Source: Leptospira sp. (GTDB taxonomy: Bacteria > Spirochaetota > Leptospiria > Leptospirales > Leptospiraceae). From it: 50,406 nt of DNA. Location: positions 1 through 50,406 of the forward strand of contig JAPZRK010000115.1 in the NCBI GenBank assembly GCA_027531445.1, in the 5' to 3' direction. Under the pieces are notes generated by a model. The model saw only the letters and a program-made list of their open reading frames with translations. It had not been told where the DNA came from and searched no databases. The position numbers and the translations under genes are program-made. Positions 17,678-26,338 of this stretch are shown here, in pieces (positions within the stretch are counted from its first letter, which is position 1; each line of letters begins with the position of its first letter).

Positions 17678-18749
17678 AAAGAAAGAATAGAAACGGCAAT
17701 ATAAAGTAATAATAAGCTAAGCTTTTTTTTCCGCTGGATTCCCATAATAAGGTTTGTTCTTTGTTTTTTGATGCCAGGATTGCATTCGTGAGAGTGCCTA
17801 CGGTGCTAAAACCTTCATTCATTCTAATAAACGTACCTCCTGTTTTGTTTGCTATTGATTGTAGAAAAACAAAATCAGGTATGCTCTTTCTTTTTTGAAC
17901 AGAAATGTTCGTTGATTTTTTATATGTTTTACCCGCGGCATCACCACTACCTCCTCCAGTTGAATCTACTGAGTCCAATGTGTCAAACGTCAGTTCAATC
18001 TCAGCACCTTCATCTGAACCCACTGCCATCACATGAATTGGAATCTTTAGCCTCACGAACATTTCCACTTTCTCCATTGCCTTATTTTTCTCTTCTTCCG
18101 ATGCATCTCCATCCGAATAGAGCACAACTTGGAAACCCTCGCCTAAAAACTTTGAAGACTTCAGCAATTTTTGAAAAACGGCTTCATAATTTGTGCCGCT
18201 ATAAAACGTATTATGCGATGACATTTCGGAAAACAGAATTCGTCGAATCCAAGCCTTGTCACTCGACGGATGTGTATGTTCGACCGCCTCTCCGGCAAAG
18301 GTCATCACACCTAAGGCGACATCATCCAATGTTTCATTGAGTTTCATAGCTTGGTATCTAGCTTCTGCAAATCGAAATGTAGGTATATACTCATATTGCT
18401 CGATTTTTGTACAATCCGGCGCGTCCATGCTCCAAGATCCATCAAACACAAGATAAACTGATGTTTGTTTTGTTTGGAATTCGGAATCAGACTGCGAGTA
18501 TGGCCCCGCAAAACTAATTACTATAGAAACAAATGAAGCACTACTAAGTAACGTAAAAAACCAAAATGATCTATAGGAGGTCTTTCCATTGGGTTTTAAT
18601 TTGATAAAGGAGGTTAACGTATTCCATTTGGATGGATGGATGATTTTTGTGATCTCACGAAGGGCCGCAAACTGAACGTAGGCAAACCAAAAAGATAGCG
18701 CTAACGTGGGGATACAAAGTAGTAATAGTAAGGGACGTTCGAAGGACAT
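17631..18749 (-). CDS. batB: BatB-like von Willebrand factor A protein, membrane-anchored
   Basis: The 372-residue protein has N-terminal membrane helices (LLLLLCIPTLALSFWFAYVQF and a second near 60-80), a VWA domain with an intact MIDAS motif (FDGSWSM, DxSxS; TFAG; YSDGD) and a C-terminal helix. The metal-binding face points to the periplasm. The preferred start is the ATG at 18749, which overlaps the batA stop (TAATG) with GGAGG upstream; a GTG at 18773 would overlap more. Bat proteins were first linked to aerotolerance in Bacteroides, but their molecular role in Leptospira is unsettled. An insert rich in Gly/Ser (VDSTGGGSGDAAG) is unusual within the VWA region. Confidence 0.85.
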   Translation of the reverse strand: MSFERPLLLLLCIPTLALSFWFAYVQFAALREITKIIHPSKWNTLTSFIKLKPNGKTSYRSFWFFTLLSSASFVSIVISFAGPYSQSDSEFQTKQTSVYLVFDGSWSMDAPDCTKIEQYEYIPTFRFAEARYQAMKLNETLDDVALGVMTFAGEAVEHTHPSSDKAWIRRILFSEMSSHNTFYSGTNYEAVFQKLLKSSKFLGEGFQVVLYSDGDASEEEKNKAMEKVEMFVRLKIPIHVMAVGSDEGAEIELTFDTLDSVDSTGGGSGDAAGKTYKKSTNISVQKRKSIPDFVFLQSIANKTGGTFIRMNEGFSTVGTLTNAILASKNKEQTLLWESSGKKSLAYYYFILPFLFFLYDFLWIRKAVKFEFK

Positions 18750-19741
18750 TACCGTATTGGCCTCCGAATCCACATGCCAGTTCCAAAAACAAAAATGATA
18801 AATGAAATCAAAATCAAAAACGATATTGGTAGTGAAAGAGAAACCCGTTCATTTACGTTTTTCATTTCAAGAGGTAATTTTTCTAATTCTCCAATTTCTT
18901 TTAATATACCTTTTAACGACTCACCTTCCTTTGCTCGGTAATACACACCTCCGCCTGTCTCTGCAATTTGTTTTAAACTCGTGTCATTCAGAGTGGTGAT
19001 AAGTTGTTTTCCATCTGCACCTATATAAGGGCTTCCATCCTCTTCAAAAACGGGAACCGGCTTTTCTCCCGCCAAACCAACGATATACAAATGAATCCCA
19101 TTTACTAATGCATCTTTTGCCGCCAAATTGGGATCGAGCCCTCCCGTATTTTCGCCATCTGTTATCAGAACGATGGCTTGTTCTCTTTTTTCTACCTTCA
19201 CTTTCATCAATTCGTTTTTTGAAAAAAGGATCGCATCACCAATATTTGTGCCTCCCGCTGAATTGTGATTGATGGTTTGAAAATGGATACTGTCGATTGC
19301 GGACATCAGTGCATATTTATTGTTTGTAAATGGAAAATGCAGGAACACCTCTCCACTAAACACTACGATTGTCGTTCGATTCCCTCTCATCTCTTCGAGG
19401 TATTCACTTACAAGAGATTTCATCGCTTCGAGGCGGTTGGGTTGAAAATCTGCGGCCTGCATGCTTGCAGATAAATCAAGAGTAATCGCAAGATCGATAC
19501 CTTCCATCTGAATGGACTCTCTGGGAATCAATAGATTCGGACTGGCAATGCCCAAAACAAGACTGGAGAATAACAAAAGTTCTGCGTAGCGAACCAACTT
19601 TTCCTTCTTGTTGGATTGATTTTCTTTTGTCTGGATAAAACCGACTGGGGCAAAAGAAATTAAAATCGAACGAAAGCCATTTTTATAAACCCAATAGTTA
19701 AAACCGAGAAGTAGCAAAACCCAAGGAAAATCAAAACTCAT
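18749..19741 (-). CDS. batA: BatA-like von Willebrand factor A protein, membrane-anchored
   Basis: This protein of 330 residues has a leading hydrophobic region, a second membrane helix (about 50-68), a VWA domain with a complete MIDAS (LDLSASM; FSGEVF; TDGENTGG) and a C-terminal membrane helix (SLPISFLILISFIIFVFGTGM). This is the classical BatA layout, with the VWA domain between two anchors. It overlaps the upstream small membrane gene by 4 nt (ATGA) and the next gene by 1 nt, so the operon is tightly coupled. It probably forms a complex with BatB driven by the MoxR ATPase, as inferred from the operon. Confidence 0.88.
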   Translation of the reverse strand: MSFDFPWVLLLLGFNYWVYKNGFRSILISFAPVGFIQTKENQSNKKEKLVRYAELLLFSSLVLGIASPNLLIPRESIQMEGIDLAITLDLSASMQAADFQPNRLEAMKSLVSEYLEEMRGNRTTIVVFSGEVFLHFPFTNNKYALMSAIDSIHFQTINHNSAGGTNIGDAILFSKNELMKVKVEKREQAIVLITDGENTGGLDPNLAAKDALVNGIHLYIVGLAGEKPVPVFEEDGSPYIGADGKQLITTLNDTSLKQIAETGGGVYYRAKEGESLKGILKEIGELEKLPLEMKNVNERVSLSLPISFLILISFIIFVFGTGMWIRRPIR

Positions 19742-20310
19742 TGTTTTTTCCCCTTTGCTTTGGTTTTGAAGCCTCTAACTTGACTTAAATACTCCATCAC
19801 AATTTCTGTGGTAGGTTCTGGCACTTGATAGGCAGATAGCACAATTTTTGCATATAGGTCATGCGGAGCTTGCAACTTCGCTATCATTTCAGTCGAAAGA
19901 AGGTTTAAACTTTTAGCTTTTTTTGATTTTTTAACCGTATCTTGAAGGAAGGCTTCCAATGAGAGTATTTCATAACTCTTTTCAAATCCATTCATTCTAA
20001 CATATCTACTTAACTCAAATATCGCCAATCGCGGGTTTGTTTGTGCAAGTGTTTCAATATCTTTCAGTTTTGGTCGGGGAAGTTCGTCCATCTTGGGAGC
20101 TGGAGGCAGAGCAATGGAAGTAGTCTCAAACAACTCTTTTGGTTTAGGCATTAGCGAAGCGATCCATCGAACCAAAAATCGAATCAGAAAGTAAAGCACG
20201 GCCAGTGCCCAAGGAAGAACCAAAAGAATTGGGACAACAGTCTTTAAAAAATAGACTTCGCTCTCAGATAAAATCAATAGAGGATCAATCAATTGTTTTG
20301 AAAGTTCCAC
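19738..20310 (-). CDS. Small single-pass membrane protein of the Bat operon
   Basis: A protein of 190 residues with one strong membrane helix (about 25-52) and a soluble C-terminal helical domain. It sits between the DUF58 and batA genes, where many bacteria encode DUF4381-type proteins. I recognise the position and layout but not a decisive motif. Translation starts at a GTG that overlaps the DUF58 stop by 1 nt (TAGTG). It is probably a scaffold component of the MoxR-Bat complex. Confidence 0.6.
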   Translation of the reverse strand: MELSKQLIDPLLILSESEVYFLKTVVPILLVLPWALAVLYFLIRFLVRWIASLMPKPKELFETTSIALPPAPKMDELPRPKLKDIETLAQTNPRLAIFELSRYVRMNGFEKSYEILSLEAFLQDTVKKSKKAKSLNLLSTEMIAKLQAPHDLYAKIVLSAYQVPEPTTEIVMEYLSQVRGFKTKAKGKKQ

Positions 20311-21188
20311 TAGTTAGAAATCCTCCGCTTCCTCGCAAAAAAATGCCCTAGAGTTAGATTTGCGGCGATATTAGTGGGAAATGAATGCCAACTGAGTCCG
20401 TACTTTGTAGAAATTTCTTTGAGATGCTCTTCATGTTTCTCTAGAGATTTGAATTCACTCATTTTACCGTAAAAGGAAGAGTGCTCTTTTTCAGGATCTT
20501 TCATTGGGAATCTCAGATACTTTGAACTTGAATATTCAAACGGATCATATACATTTAACAAGGCTAAGTCATGTTGGCTAACCAGATAACGCAAATCATC
20601 AGGCAAATCTAAATCAATAAAGTCAGAGATCAAAAATACAACAAATCTGTGGCCTTTGCGTTTCTGTAACGCATGTATCACCGAACGAATGTCAGTTTTG
20701 CCTGAGTTTGTGGGATTGTCTCGAAAATGTACGAGCCTCTCCATCATTTGGTAGAGCTGACTTTTGCCTGTTTTTGCCCTTGCCTCAGCAAGAACTTTAT
20801 CTTGAAAAAAAAGATAACCCAATCTATCTCCCGTCTTTACCGTGCTATATGCAAGAGTAGCAGCAATTTCAACTGCATGTTCAATTTTGGAACGTTCTTG
20901 CCAGCCCGTGTACATGGAAGGACTCACATCAATGGCGATATAAATATTTCGTTCTCTCTCTTCTTGAAAAATTTTGACATAAGGTTCACCTAACCTTGCG
21001 GTCATATTCCAATCTATGAGACGGATGGATTCTCCTGATACATACTTTCTCGCCTCTTTAAACTCAGTGCCCTTGCCTGGTATTTCGGTCATGTAATGAC
21101 CGTTTAACACGGAAGTAGCATTTTTTTTGGAAATCAATTCCAAAAGGTGCACTTTTTTAAGAATGTCTAATGAAGCAGATGTTTCCAA
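20310..21188 (-). CDS. DUF58 protein of the MoxR-Bat operon
   Basis: The 292-residue cytoplasmic protein carries the DUF58 signature GKGTEFKEARKYVSGESIRLIDWNMTAR (about 34-61), followed by a VWA-like core beginning IYIAIDVSPSMYTG, in which DxSxS is kept. It almost always accompanies MoxR ATPases. The start appears to be a TTG at 21188 with a weak ribosome binding site, 19 bp after moxR. It probably acts as an adaptor between the ATPase and the membrane VWA proteins; that role is inferred. Confidence 0.88.
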   Translation of the reverse strand: METSASLDILKKVHLLELISKKNATSVLNGHYMTEIPGKGTEFKEARKYVSGESIRLIDWNMTARLGEPYVKIFQEERERNIYIAIDVSPSMYTGWQERSKIEHAVEIAATLAYSTVKTGDRLGYLFFQDKVLAEARAKTGKSQLYQMMERLVHFRDNPTNSGKTDIRSVIHALQKRKGHRFVVFLISDFIDLDLPDDLRYLVSQHDLALLNVYDPFEYSSSKYLRFPMKDPEKEHSSFYGKMSEFKSLEKHEEHLKEISTKYGLSWHSFPTNIAANLTLGHFFARKRRISN

Positions 21189-21207
21189 ATGACTTGCCGG
21201 TTGCTCT

Positions 21208-22179
21208 CTACGCTGGTGCCTTGATGGACTCCAAAATTTTGGAGATCACATCTTCAGATTTTTTACCTTCTGCTTCGGCCATGTAATTCAAGGCAACTCG
21301 GTGTCGTAGGATTGGCATCGCAATGGAGCGCACATCTTCGGCTGTCGCAAAATCTCTACCTTTCATGAGTGCAATGGCTCTCGCCGACTGAGCAAGCGCA
21401 AGAGAAGCCCTCGGTGATGCCCCGTGTAAAATCCATGGTTTGAATTCCGATAGATTGAAGAATTCGGGATCCCGAGTCGCAAGGACAATGTCCGCAATAT
21501 AACTCATTAATTTGTCTTCGAGATGTATGGTTCTTGCGAGGTCTTGGAGGGAAACGATCTCTTCAGCAGTAAACATAGGATTCAAATCAGGAACTTTGAC
21601 TTCAGAAACGACCATCTTTATGATTTGAAATTCTTCTTCTTTTTTGGGGTAACCAACTACCAGTTTGAGCAAAAAGCGATCCAATTGAGCTTCTGGCAGT
21701 GGGTAGGTTCCCTCTTGTTCAATCGGGTTTTGTGTCGCAAAAACGAGAAAGGGTGCTGGAAGTTTGAGAGTTTCATCGCCCACAGTGATTTGCCTTTCTT
21801 GCATCGCTTCGAGGAGAGCCGACTGTACCTTTGCTGGAGCGCGGTTAATTTCATCAGACAGGATAAAATTTCCAAGAATCGGTCCATATTGGTTTTCGAA
21901 AGTGCCTTTTGAGGCATTAAAAATGCGGGTTCCGACGATATCGGCGGGAAGCAAATCTGGTGTAAACTGGATGCGTCTGAAGTCAACTTTACAGATTTGG
22001 GATAGTAAGTTGACCGCTCTGGTCTTTGCCAATCCGGGAAGGCCTTCAATCAAAACATGTCCATTGCTGATGAGAGCGACAAAAAGCCCGTCGACGAGTT
22101 CTTCCTGTCCAACAATGCCTTTTTGCATTTCCTTTTTGGATTCTAATAGACGTTCACTTGCTTCTTTGATCGATTTCAA
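21208..22179 (-). CDS. moxR: MoxR-family AAA+ ATPase
   Basis: The 323-residue AAA+ ATPase has a Walker A motif GLPGLAKT, Walker B LSDEINRAP, sensor 1 (FATQNPIEQEGTYPLPEAQLDRF) and a C-terminal lid (HGASPRASLALAQSARA). This is the typical MoxR sequence pattern. Members are chaperone-like and help mature or activate VWA proteins. It is the first gene of the six-gene minus-strand operon (moxR, DUF58, small membrane protein, batA, batB, batC-like). The start is a TTG at 22179. No BatD gene follows in this window. Confidence 0.92.
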   Translation of the reverse strand: MKSIKEASERLLESKKEMQKGIVGQEELVDGLFVALISNGHVLIEGLPGLAKTRAVNLLSQICKVDFRRIQFTPDLLPADIVGTRIFNASKGTFENQYGPILGNFILSDEINRAPAKVQSALLEAMQERQITVGDETLKLPAPFLVFATQNPIEQEGTYPLPEAQLDRFLLKLVVGYPKKEEEFQIIKMVVSEVKVPDLNPMFTAEEIVSLQDLARTIHLEDKLMSYIADIVLATRDPEFFNLSEFKPWILHGASPRASLALAQSARAIALMKGRDFATAEDVRSIAMPILRHRVALNYMAEAEGKKSEDVISKILESIKAPA

Positions 22180-22353
22180 TGGAATCTAGACCTACCCTTT
22201 GCATTAAAATCCAAGTTTCTCGCATAAAATACCGGTAGTTTCAACAGAAATTTAGGAAAATTATTTCTTTTTTTTAGGGAAAAGGAGTAAAAAAATTCTT
22301 GCCATAATTTTGCCAATCTTTCACAACATATGAAACGATCATTGGAGAAAAAA

Positions 22354-23175
22354 ATGACAAAGCGAACAATTCTTAAAACTCTTACCACACTTTTGACACT
22401 TCTGTTTACAGGGGCGCTTAGTGCACAAACTTACACTGTATTCATACACGGAAAATCTGGTTCCAATCACAACGGCGTTGGCACTACAGATGTAAACAAC
22501 TACTGGGGATCCAATCCAAATACAGTAAGCGGCGCAAAAATCTTCATCGGATACGATGGAACGACTGACCCAAGAACTTACGGTTCTTCTCGTGCACAAA
22601 CGAACATCACGACTGGTCTCACAAACTACTGTAAAAACGGAAAATCTTGTAAGATCGTATGCCACTCTGCTGGTTGTTACGCGATTGAGTTTTGGTTGTC
22701 AAACTTAGGTGGAACTGCATCTTCTAGAGGATTCTCTATCACAAAAGTAACTGCACTAGCGGCGGCATCTGGTGGATCTGAACTCGCATCTGCACTTAAC
22801 GGAATCACGTTTGGTTTCGGTGGAAATGCAATGGACAAAGCTTTGATCGTTGGAACTGCACGTGGTGCATTCAATCATAACAACACTGCATCTGTAAGTA
22901 TCTTTCATGTCCCTGGATACAAAGGTATGTTTGGTGCTTCTGCAATCCTTCCTGGTGAAGATGACTATGCTGTTGCTTACCACTCTTCATGCGGTTACAA
23001 CAGAACTGGTGGACTCAACAAATGCCAATCTCCACTCACACAGTACGAAGGTATCTGGCCATTTGGTGGAAACCAAACATACAGCCAGTACTCTGGTCAC
23101 TTCCGTGCACCATCTGTTGGTTCTTCTGGACTTTACGAAAACCACAGCGAACTTACAAATGATGGATGGAGATAA
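22354..23175 (+). CDS. Exported alpha/beta-hydrolase-like protein, paralogue of 45355-46161
   Basis: A signal peptide (ILKTLTTLLTLLFTGALSAQ) leads a ~248-residue mature protein. The early strand and turn VFIHGKSGS and the elbow VCHSAGC with Ser105 match the oxyanion and nucleophile-elbow layout of alpha/beta hydrolases, with Cys replacing the usual Gly before His-Ser. Four cysteines cluster around the elbow (YCKNGKSCKIVCHSAGC), suggesting disulfides. DDYAVAYHSSCG near the C-terminus may carry the acid and His. The start chosen is the ATG at 22354 with GGAG 8 nt upstream; an ATG at 22330 lacks this. A strong terminator follows. It is probably a secreted or periplasmic esterase or lipase; no substrate can be named. 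Confidence 0.72.
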   Translation: MTKRTILKTLTTLLTLLFTGALSAQTYTVFIHGKSGSNHNGVGTTDVNNYWGSNPNTVSGAKIFIGYDGTTDPRTYGSSRAQTNITTGLTNYCKNGKSCKIVCHSAGCYAIEFWLSNLGGTASSRGFSITKVTALAAASGGSELASALNGITFGFGGNAMDKALIVGTARGAFNHNNTASVSIFHVPGYKGMFGASAILPGEDDYAVAYHSSCGYNRTGGLNKCQSPLTQYEGIWPFGGNQTYSQYSGHFRAPSVGSSGLYENHSELTNDGWR

Positions 23176-23204
23176 GGTTAAGATCTCTTCCTAATTTTCT
23201 CCTG

Positions 23205-23238
23205 AAAAAGGTCAGCCGCAACGCTGGCCTTTTTTTTT
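23205..23238. terminator. Bidirectional terminator between hydrolase-like gene and AraC gene
   Basis: The stem AAAGGTCAGC / GCTGGCCTTT (one G-U pair) closes on a 6-nt loop and is followed by nine T on the plus strand. The A-run on the other side gives T's on the minus strand, so it can also serve the convergent AraC gene, whose stop codon touches the T-run. Confidence 0.85.
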
Positions 23239-23992
23239 ATGTGATCCAATGCACAACTGCATCTAAGAATACATTCTTCGGATTGATGCCAAAGAATTGA
23301 GTAAATACTCGATTAAAATGAGAGGAATCGTAAAAACCTGCATGTTGTGATGCTTCCGTTAGGTTGCTTCCTGATTGAAGTGCGACTGCCAGTCTTTTAA
23401 TCTTTTTCCATATTTTATAGGAAGAAATGGGAACACCCATCTCTTGAGAAAAGAGATGACTCAACCTAGATTCTGATACTAGAACTTTATACGACAACTG
23501 CTTTAAGGTAGGTTCACTATCCTTAGACCACGAATCCAAGATCTGGAGAACGTTGAGAATTTTTTCATCCATATGGATTTTTTGTTTTTCAATCGGTCGA
23601 AACTTTTCCATCAGACTTTCAAATCTTTCTTTCAATCGATCTTTGCTTAATGAATTTGGATCCAAAAAATCGTTTTGATACCGACTTAAAAATTCATCCT
23701 TAAGCAAATGTATTTCATTATCACCGTACAAATTTCGAAAGTATTTGTTATGTTTTTCAAAAAAAAGAAATAGTATTAATGAATCCTCTGCATAAATGGA
23801 ATGTTTAAACTTAGGAGGAATGATGGCTGCTTGATCAACAGAATACAATTTGCCTTTAAAGTTTACTTGAAAGTCTCCCATGATCCGCAAACACAAAGTC
23901 CATGTTACATGGGAATGCAAATCTAAACTGGATAACCTTCCTAAATATCCAACTTGAAAGTCTCCCACATAAATATACTTTTCTTTTTTCAT
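23237..23992 (-). CDS. AraC-family transcription regulator
   Basis: The N-terminal half looks like a cupin-type ligand domain (SSLDLHSHVTWTLCLRIMGDFQ...IIPPKFKHSIYAE). The C-terminal ~95 residues hold the double helix-turn-helix of AraC proteins (VLVSESRLSHLFSQEMGVPISSYKIW and ASQHAGFYDSSHFNRVFTQFFGINP). The ATG at 23992 overlaps the upstream gene's stop by 4 nt (ATGA), so it is the last gene of a three-gene operon with a small membrane protein and an HD protein. It probably controls this operon or a nearby lipid or stress gene; the target is not visible. Confidence 0.85.
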   Translation of the reverse strand: MKKEKYIYVGDFQVGYLGRLSSLDLHSHVTWTLCLRIMGDFQVNFKGKLYSVDQAAIIPPKFKHSIYAEDSLILFLFFEKHNKYFRNLYGDNEIHLLKDEFLSRYQNDFLDPNSLSKDRLKERFESLMEKFRPIEKQKIHMDEKILNVLQILDSWSKDSEPTLKQLSYKVLVSESRLSHLFSQEMGVPISSYKIWKKIKRLAVALQSGSNLTEASQHAGFYDSSHFNRVFTQFFGINPKNVFLDAVVHWIT

Positions 23993-24360
23993 TGTAAGGA
24001 ATATGCCACAAAACCACATACAAGAAGAATGGAGGCAAAACAGTCTATTATGAATACTTTCTTTAGTTCAGGTGAAAATTCCCCTTCGATGATCAAGTAA
24101 AGAATCATAAATGAAAGCATACTGACAAGGCCGATTGTAGTCGAAGTCTGATAGTATTTCTTTGTTATGCCGGAAAATAGCAAAAGGCCGCCTACAATTC
24201 CAAACAAAACTGCCCTATGCCTCATCAGCAATTCGTAGTTAATGTTTGGCAATTCGATTCCATATGATTTTCCGATTTTTTCTGGTAAAAAAGCTAGGAT
24301 AAATGGTAGCAAATTGATGATTGCTGAAATAACAAGCGTAATTCGGAAAAAAAGTTCCAT
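23989..24360 (-). CDS. Small four-helix membrane protein
   Basis: About 123 residues with four predicted membrane helices and one short conserved-looking loop (INYELLMRHRAVLFGIVGG). The ATG at 24360 is preferred; GGAG lies upstream, and a GTG at 24363 is also possible. It sits between the HD-domain and AraC genes with overlapping ends on both sides, so the three are co-translated. The general layout resembles small DoxX/DUF4345-like membrane proteins, but I cannot name a family. Confidence 0.6.
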   Translation of the reverse strand: MELFFRITLVISAIINLLPFILAFLPEKIGKSYGIELPNINYELLMRHRAVLFGIVGGLLLFSGITKKYYQTSTTIGLVSMLSFMILYLIIEGEFSPELKKVFIIDCFASILLVCGFVAYSLQ

Positions 24361-24365
24361 CACAA

Positions 24366-24953
24366 TCAATTCTCCTTTAGGTAATGAGTCGAATCACAAC
24401 ATCTTTCTGGAAATAATAGACCTGTGACACTATTTACATTGGAAAAACTTTTTAGTAAACAAAGATTGAATTCTAAAAAAAATCTCTTTTTTGGATACGA
24501 TTTTAAGATGAGTTTCTTTTGGTTCTGATCAATAGAATTGCTATTTTTTCCAAGAACATCCATGTGAGCAGCAGTTTGTAGCAAACCAGCCACTTCTCCC
24601 TTATCCCACCGAGGTTTGAATTGGAAATGAAAATCAATGGCTTCCATAAGCGCATTGATTCTTTTAGGATCAGTTTTAGAATCTCTAACCAAAAAATCCC
24701 TTAAAGCAATGGAGGATCCCATTTGAAATGGTTTTCCCTTAATTTGAAAGGGATGATAAAAACCTAGATCATGGAATAGAGAAACCAAATAGAGTTCCTC
24801 TTCAATGAATTGAATGTCCTTTCGTTTTCCATAATTTATTCCATAATAAAAAACACGCATGGAATGATTGAATATATTCTCACTCAATGCATGTTTTACG
24901 ATGTGCAACGCTTCTTTGGCAAGCTTAGTATCAGGCACTGCATTCATTTCCAT
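24366..24953 (-). CDS. HD-domain protein (putative phosphohydrolase or hydratase)
   Basis: The 195-residue protein has the metal-binding pattern of HD superfamily enzymes: NHSMR (His), LFHDLGFYH (His-Asp), a further His in DFHF, and HMDVLG. This is close to the cyanamide-hydratase-like and small HD hydrolase groups. The N-terminus VKHALSENIFNHSMRVFYYG is typical. Starts at 24953 or at the second Met (24947) are both possible; AAGGAG lies just upstream and suits the second better. First gene of the three-gene operon. Substrate unknown. Confidence 0.78.
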   Translation of the reverse strand: MEMNAVPDTKLAKEALHIVKHALSENIFNHSMRVFYYGINYGKRKDIQFIEEELYLVSLFHDLGFYHPFQIKGKPFQMGSSIALRDFLVRDSKTDPKRINALMEAIDFHFQFKPRWDKGEVAGLLQTAAHMDVLGKNSNSIDQNQKKLILKSYPKKRFFLEFNLCLLKSFSNVNSVTGLLFPERCCDSTHYLKEN

Positions 24954-25134
24954 AACTCCTTTTCTTTTGTTTCATTTGAATCAATTATAATTTAAATCGT
25001 TTAAAGAAAATTGTATAAATCTGCTATCGTATCAAAATAAATATAAAAAATTCAACTTTCATTTTTTTTCTAAAAAGAGTGAAAATAGCATATTTATACA
25101 ATTTTTAAAATCGTTCTTCGCTTATTCTGATTGT

Positions 25135-25536
25135 ATGGAATTAGAATTTTTAAAAACCCTCTTTTTGAATCGCTCACTTGGAAACGACTATATCTTAATG
25201 CTCGCAAGCTTCTTCTTTGGAGCGATGGGAGCAAGCGCATTTGTCAAACCAGTGTTTATTACAAAACAATTTGACATCCATAGTCTATCGATAGCCGGAA
25301 AGAACGAAGTACGGGCAGTTTACGGTGGATTTGGATTGTTTATGTCTATCGCATTGATCATCGCCTTGCTCCTTCCAGAACTGCGCAATGGAGTCTGTCT
25401 GACTGTTTCCTTTGCTCTGGGGGGGATGTCGTTTGGAAGAATGATAAGCGCCATTATGGATGCAAGTATCTCGAAATTACCTGTTTTCTATGGAACCATC
25501 GAATTTATGGCGGCTCTCCTGATCATTTTATCTTGA
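25135..25536 (+). CDS. DUF4345-type small membrane protein
   Basis: The 133-residue protein with four membrane helices matches the DUF4345 pattern: ENEVRAVYGGFGLF-like segment (here GKNEVRAVYGGFGLFMS), then helix pairs and GRMISAIMDASIS. The function of the family is unknown. The gene is monocistronic, divergent from the HD operon across 181 bp of AT-rich DNA. It is followed by an unusual stretch with two different palindromic motifs. Confidence 0.75.
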   Translation: MELEFLKTLFLNRSLGNDYILMLASFFFGAMGASAFVKPVFITKQFDIHSLSIAGKNEVRAVYGGFGLFMSIALIIALLLPELRNGVCLTVSFALGGMSFGRMISAIMDASISKLPVFYGTIEFMAALLIILS

Positions 25537-25573
25537 CATTGGTAAGGAAGAGGGAATTTTTATCTCTAAAATG

Positions 25574-25612
25574 TATACGCGTATATTTTTTCTGACTATA
25601 CGGTCTACTTCG
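25574..25612. promoter_or_regulatory. Orphan operator-like block: TATACGCGTATA plus CGGTCTAC/GTAG motif
   Basis: TATACGCGTATA at 25574-25585 is identical to palindromes at 27618 and 38251. About 16 bp later, CGGTCTAC-TTC-GTAG (25601-25615) repeats the half-site of the TetR operator at 35789. No convincing gene starts downstream on either strand: 25616-25748 carries only a 34-codon frame (25661-25765) without recognisable product. It may be the promoter of a gene lost by rearrangement. Confidence 0.55.
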
Positions 25613-25748
25613 TAGCAAATTTTAAAAATAGCCTAAAAAATACAAAGGCAAGGAATTGGAATGATGCATCATCAAAGAACGGAAGAATACAAATTATTCG
25701 AATTGCTATACTTCCGGCGATTGCCTATCCAATTGAATTTTCATAAAT

Positions 25749-26315
25749 CTATTTCTCACTTTTAGATATAAGATTATTAGGAACTTGACCATAGATTATT
25801 AAATCGTCTGTTGGATTTGCGATTATTCCGCCTGGTCCGACAGAGTTAACCTTTACGCCTAAGGTAGAGAATTTTGTATTAAATTGGAATTGGGTTACAT
25901 TTTCTTTCTTGGAGAGATTTAGAATCACTGAATTAGGGATTTCTTTGATATATAAGTTTCCATTAATGATGGGTCGTGCAGAATTTTGGATATCTTTTGG
26001 TAAAGAAAATTCATACCTCATAGGAACCAAAGAGGGGCCTCCAAGGAGAAATGATACTTCAGAATCACGCTTCGCTAAGCCAGAATCGAATTCGGACACA
26101 GGAATAATTATTCGGATCATCTTCTCAGATTTTTCTATTGTTACAGAGCAATTAATTCCTATAACGTTTACATTCGTAACAAAAAACATTCCTTTGGTTG
26201 TTTCATAGGCTACGCATATTTTTTCTGCACTCATTTTGCTAAAAACATCCGTTGCGTGCAAAGTTTGTAAGCTAGCAAAGCCGATTATGGTTAGAAAAAT
26301 AAAATATTTTTTCAT
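25749..26315 (-). CDS. Exported protein of unknown function, divergent from MarR regulator
   Basis: A signal peptide (MKKYFIFLTIIGFASLQTLHA) precedes a ~167-residue mature protein predicted to be beta-rich. The pattern (strands around IRIIIPVSEFDSGLAKRDSEVSFLLGG) resembles YceI-like lipocalin-type periplasmic proteins: FDSG...R...LG is reminiscent of YceI, but only weakly. The ATG at 26315 has GGAG 6 nt upstream. A perfect 27-bp palindrome lies 24 bp upstream, shared with the divergent MarR gene. YceI-like lipid or isoprenoid binding is a tentative alternative to 'unknown'. Confidence 0.65.
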   Translation of the reverse strand: MKKYFIFLTIIGFASLQTLHATDVFSKMSAEKICVAYETTKGMFFVTNVNVIGINCSVTIEKSEKMIRIIIPVSEFDSGLAKRDSEVSFLLGGPSLVPMRYEFSLPKDIQNSARPIINGNLYIKEIPNSVILNLSKKENVTQFQFNTKFSTLGVKVNSVGPGGIIANPTDDLIIYGQVPNNLISKSEK

Positions 26316-26338
26316 GTAATCTCCAGATAGTTGTTTAG

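Noticed and set aside
17849..18340. A 163-codon frame on the plus strand across batB
   Set aside because: It is antisense to a clear VWA domain and its composition (His/Leu/Pro-rich) is typical of a shadow frame.
21523..22189. Plus-strand frames of 129 and 141 codons across moxR
   Set aside because: They are antisense to conserved Walker and sensor motifs, with no family features of their own.
22190..22353. Promoter of the hydrolase-like gene from TTGCAT and TAAAAT boxes
   Set aside because: The spacing of 20 bp is too long for a confident sigma-70 type call.
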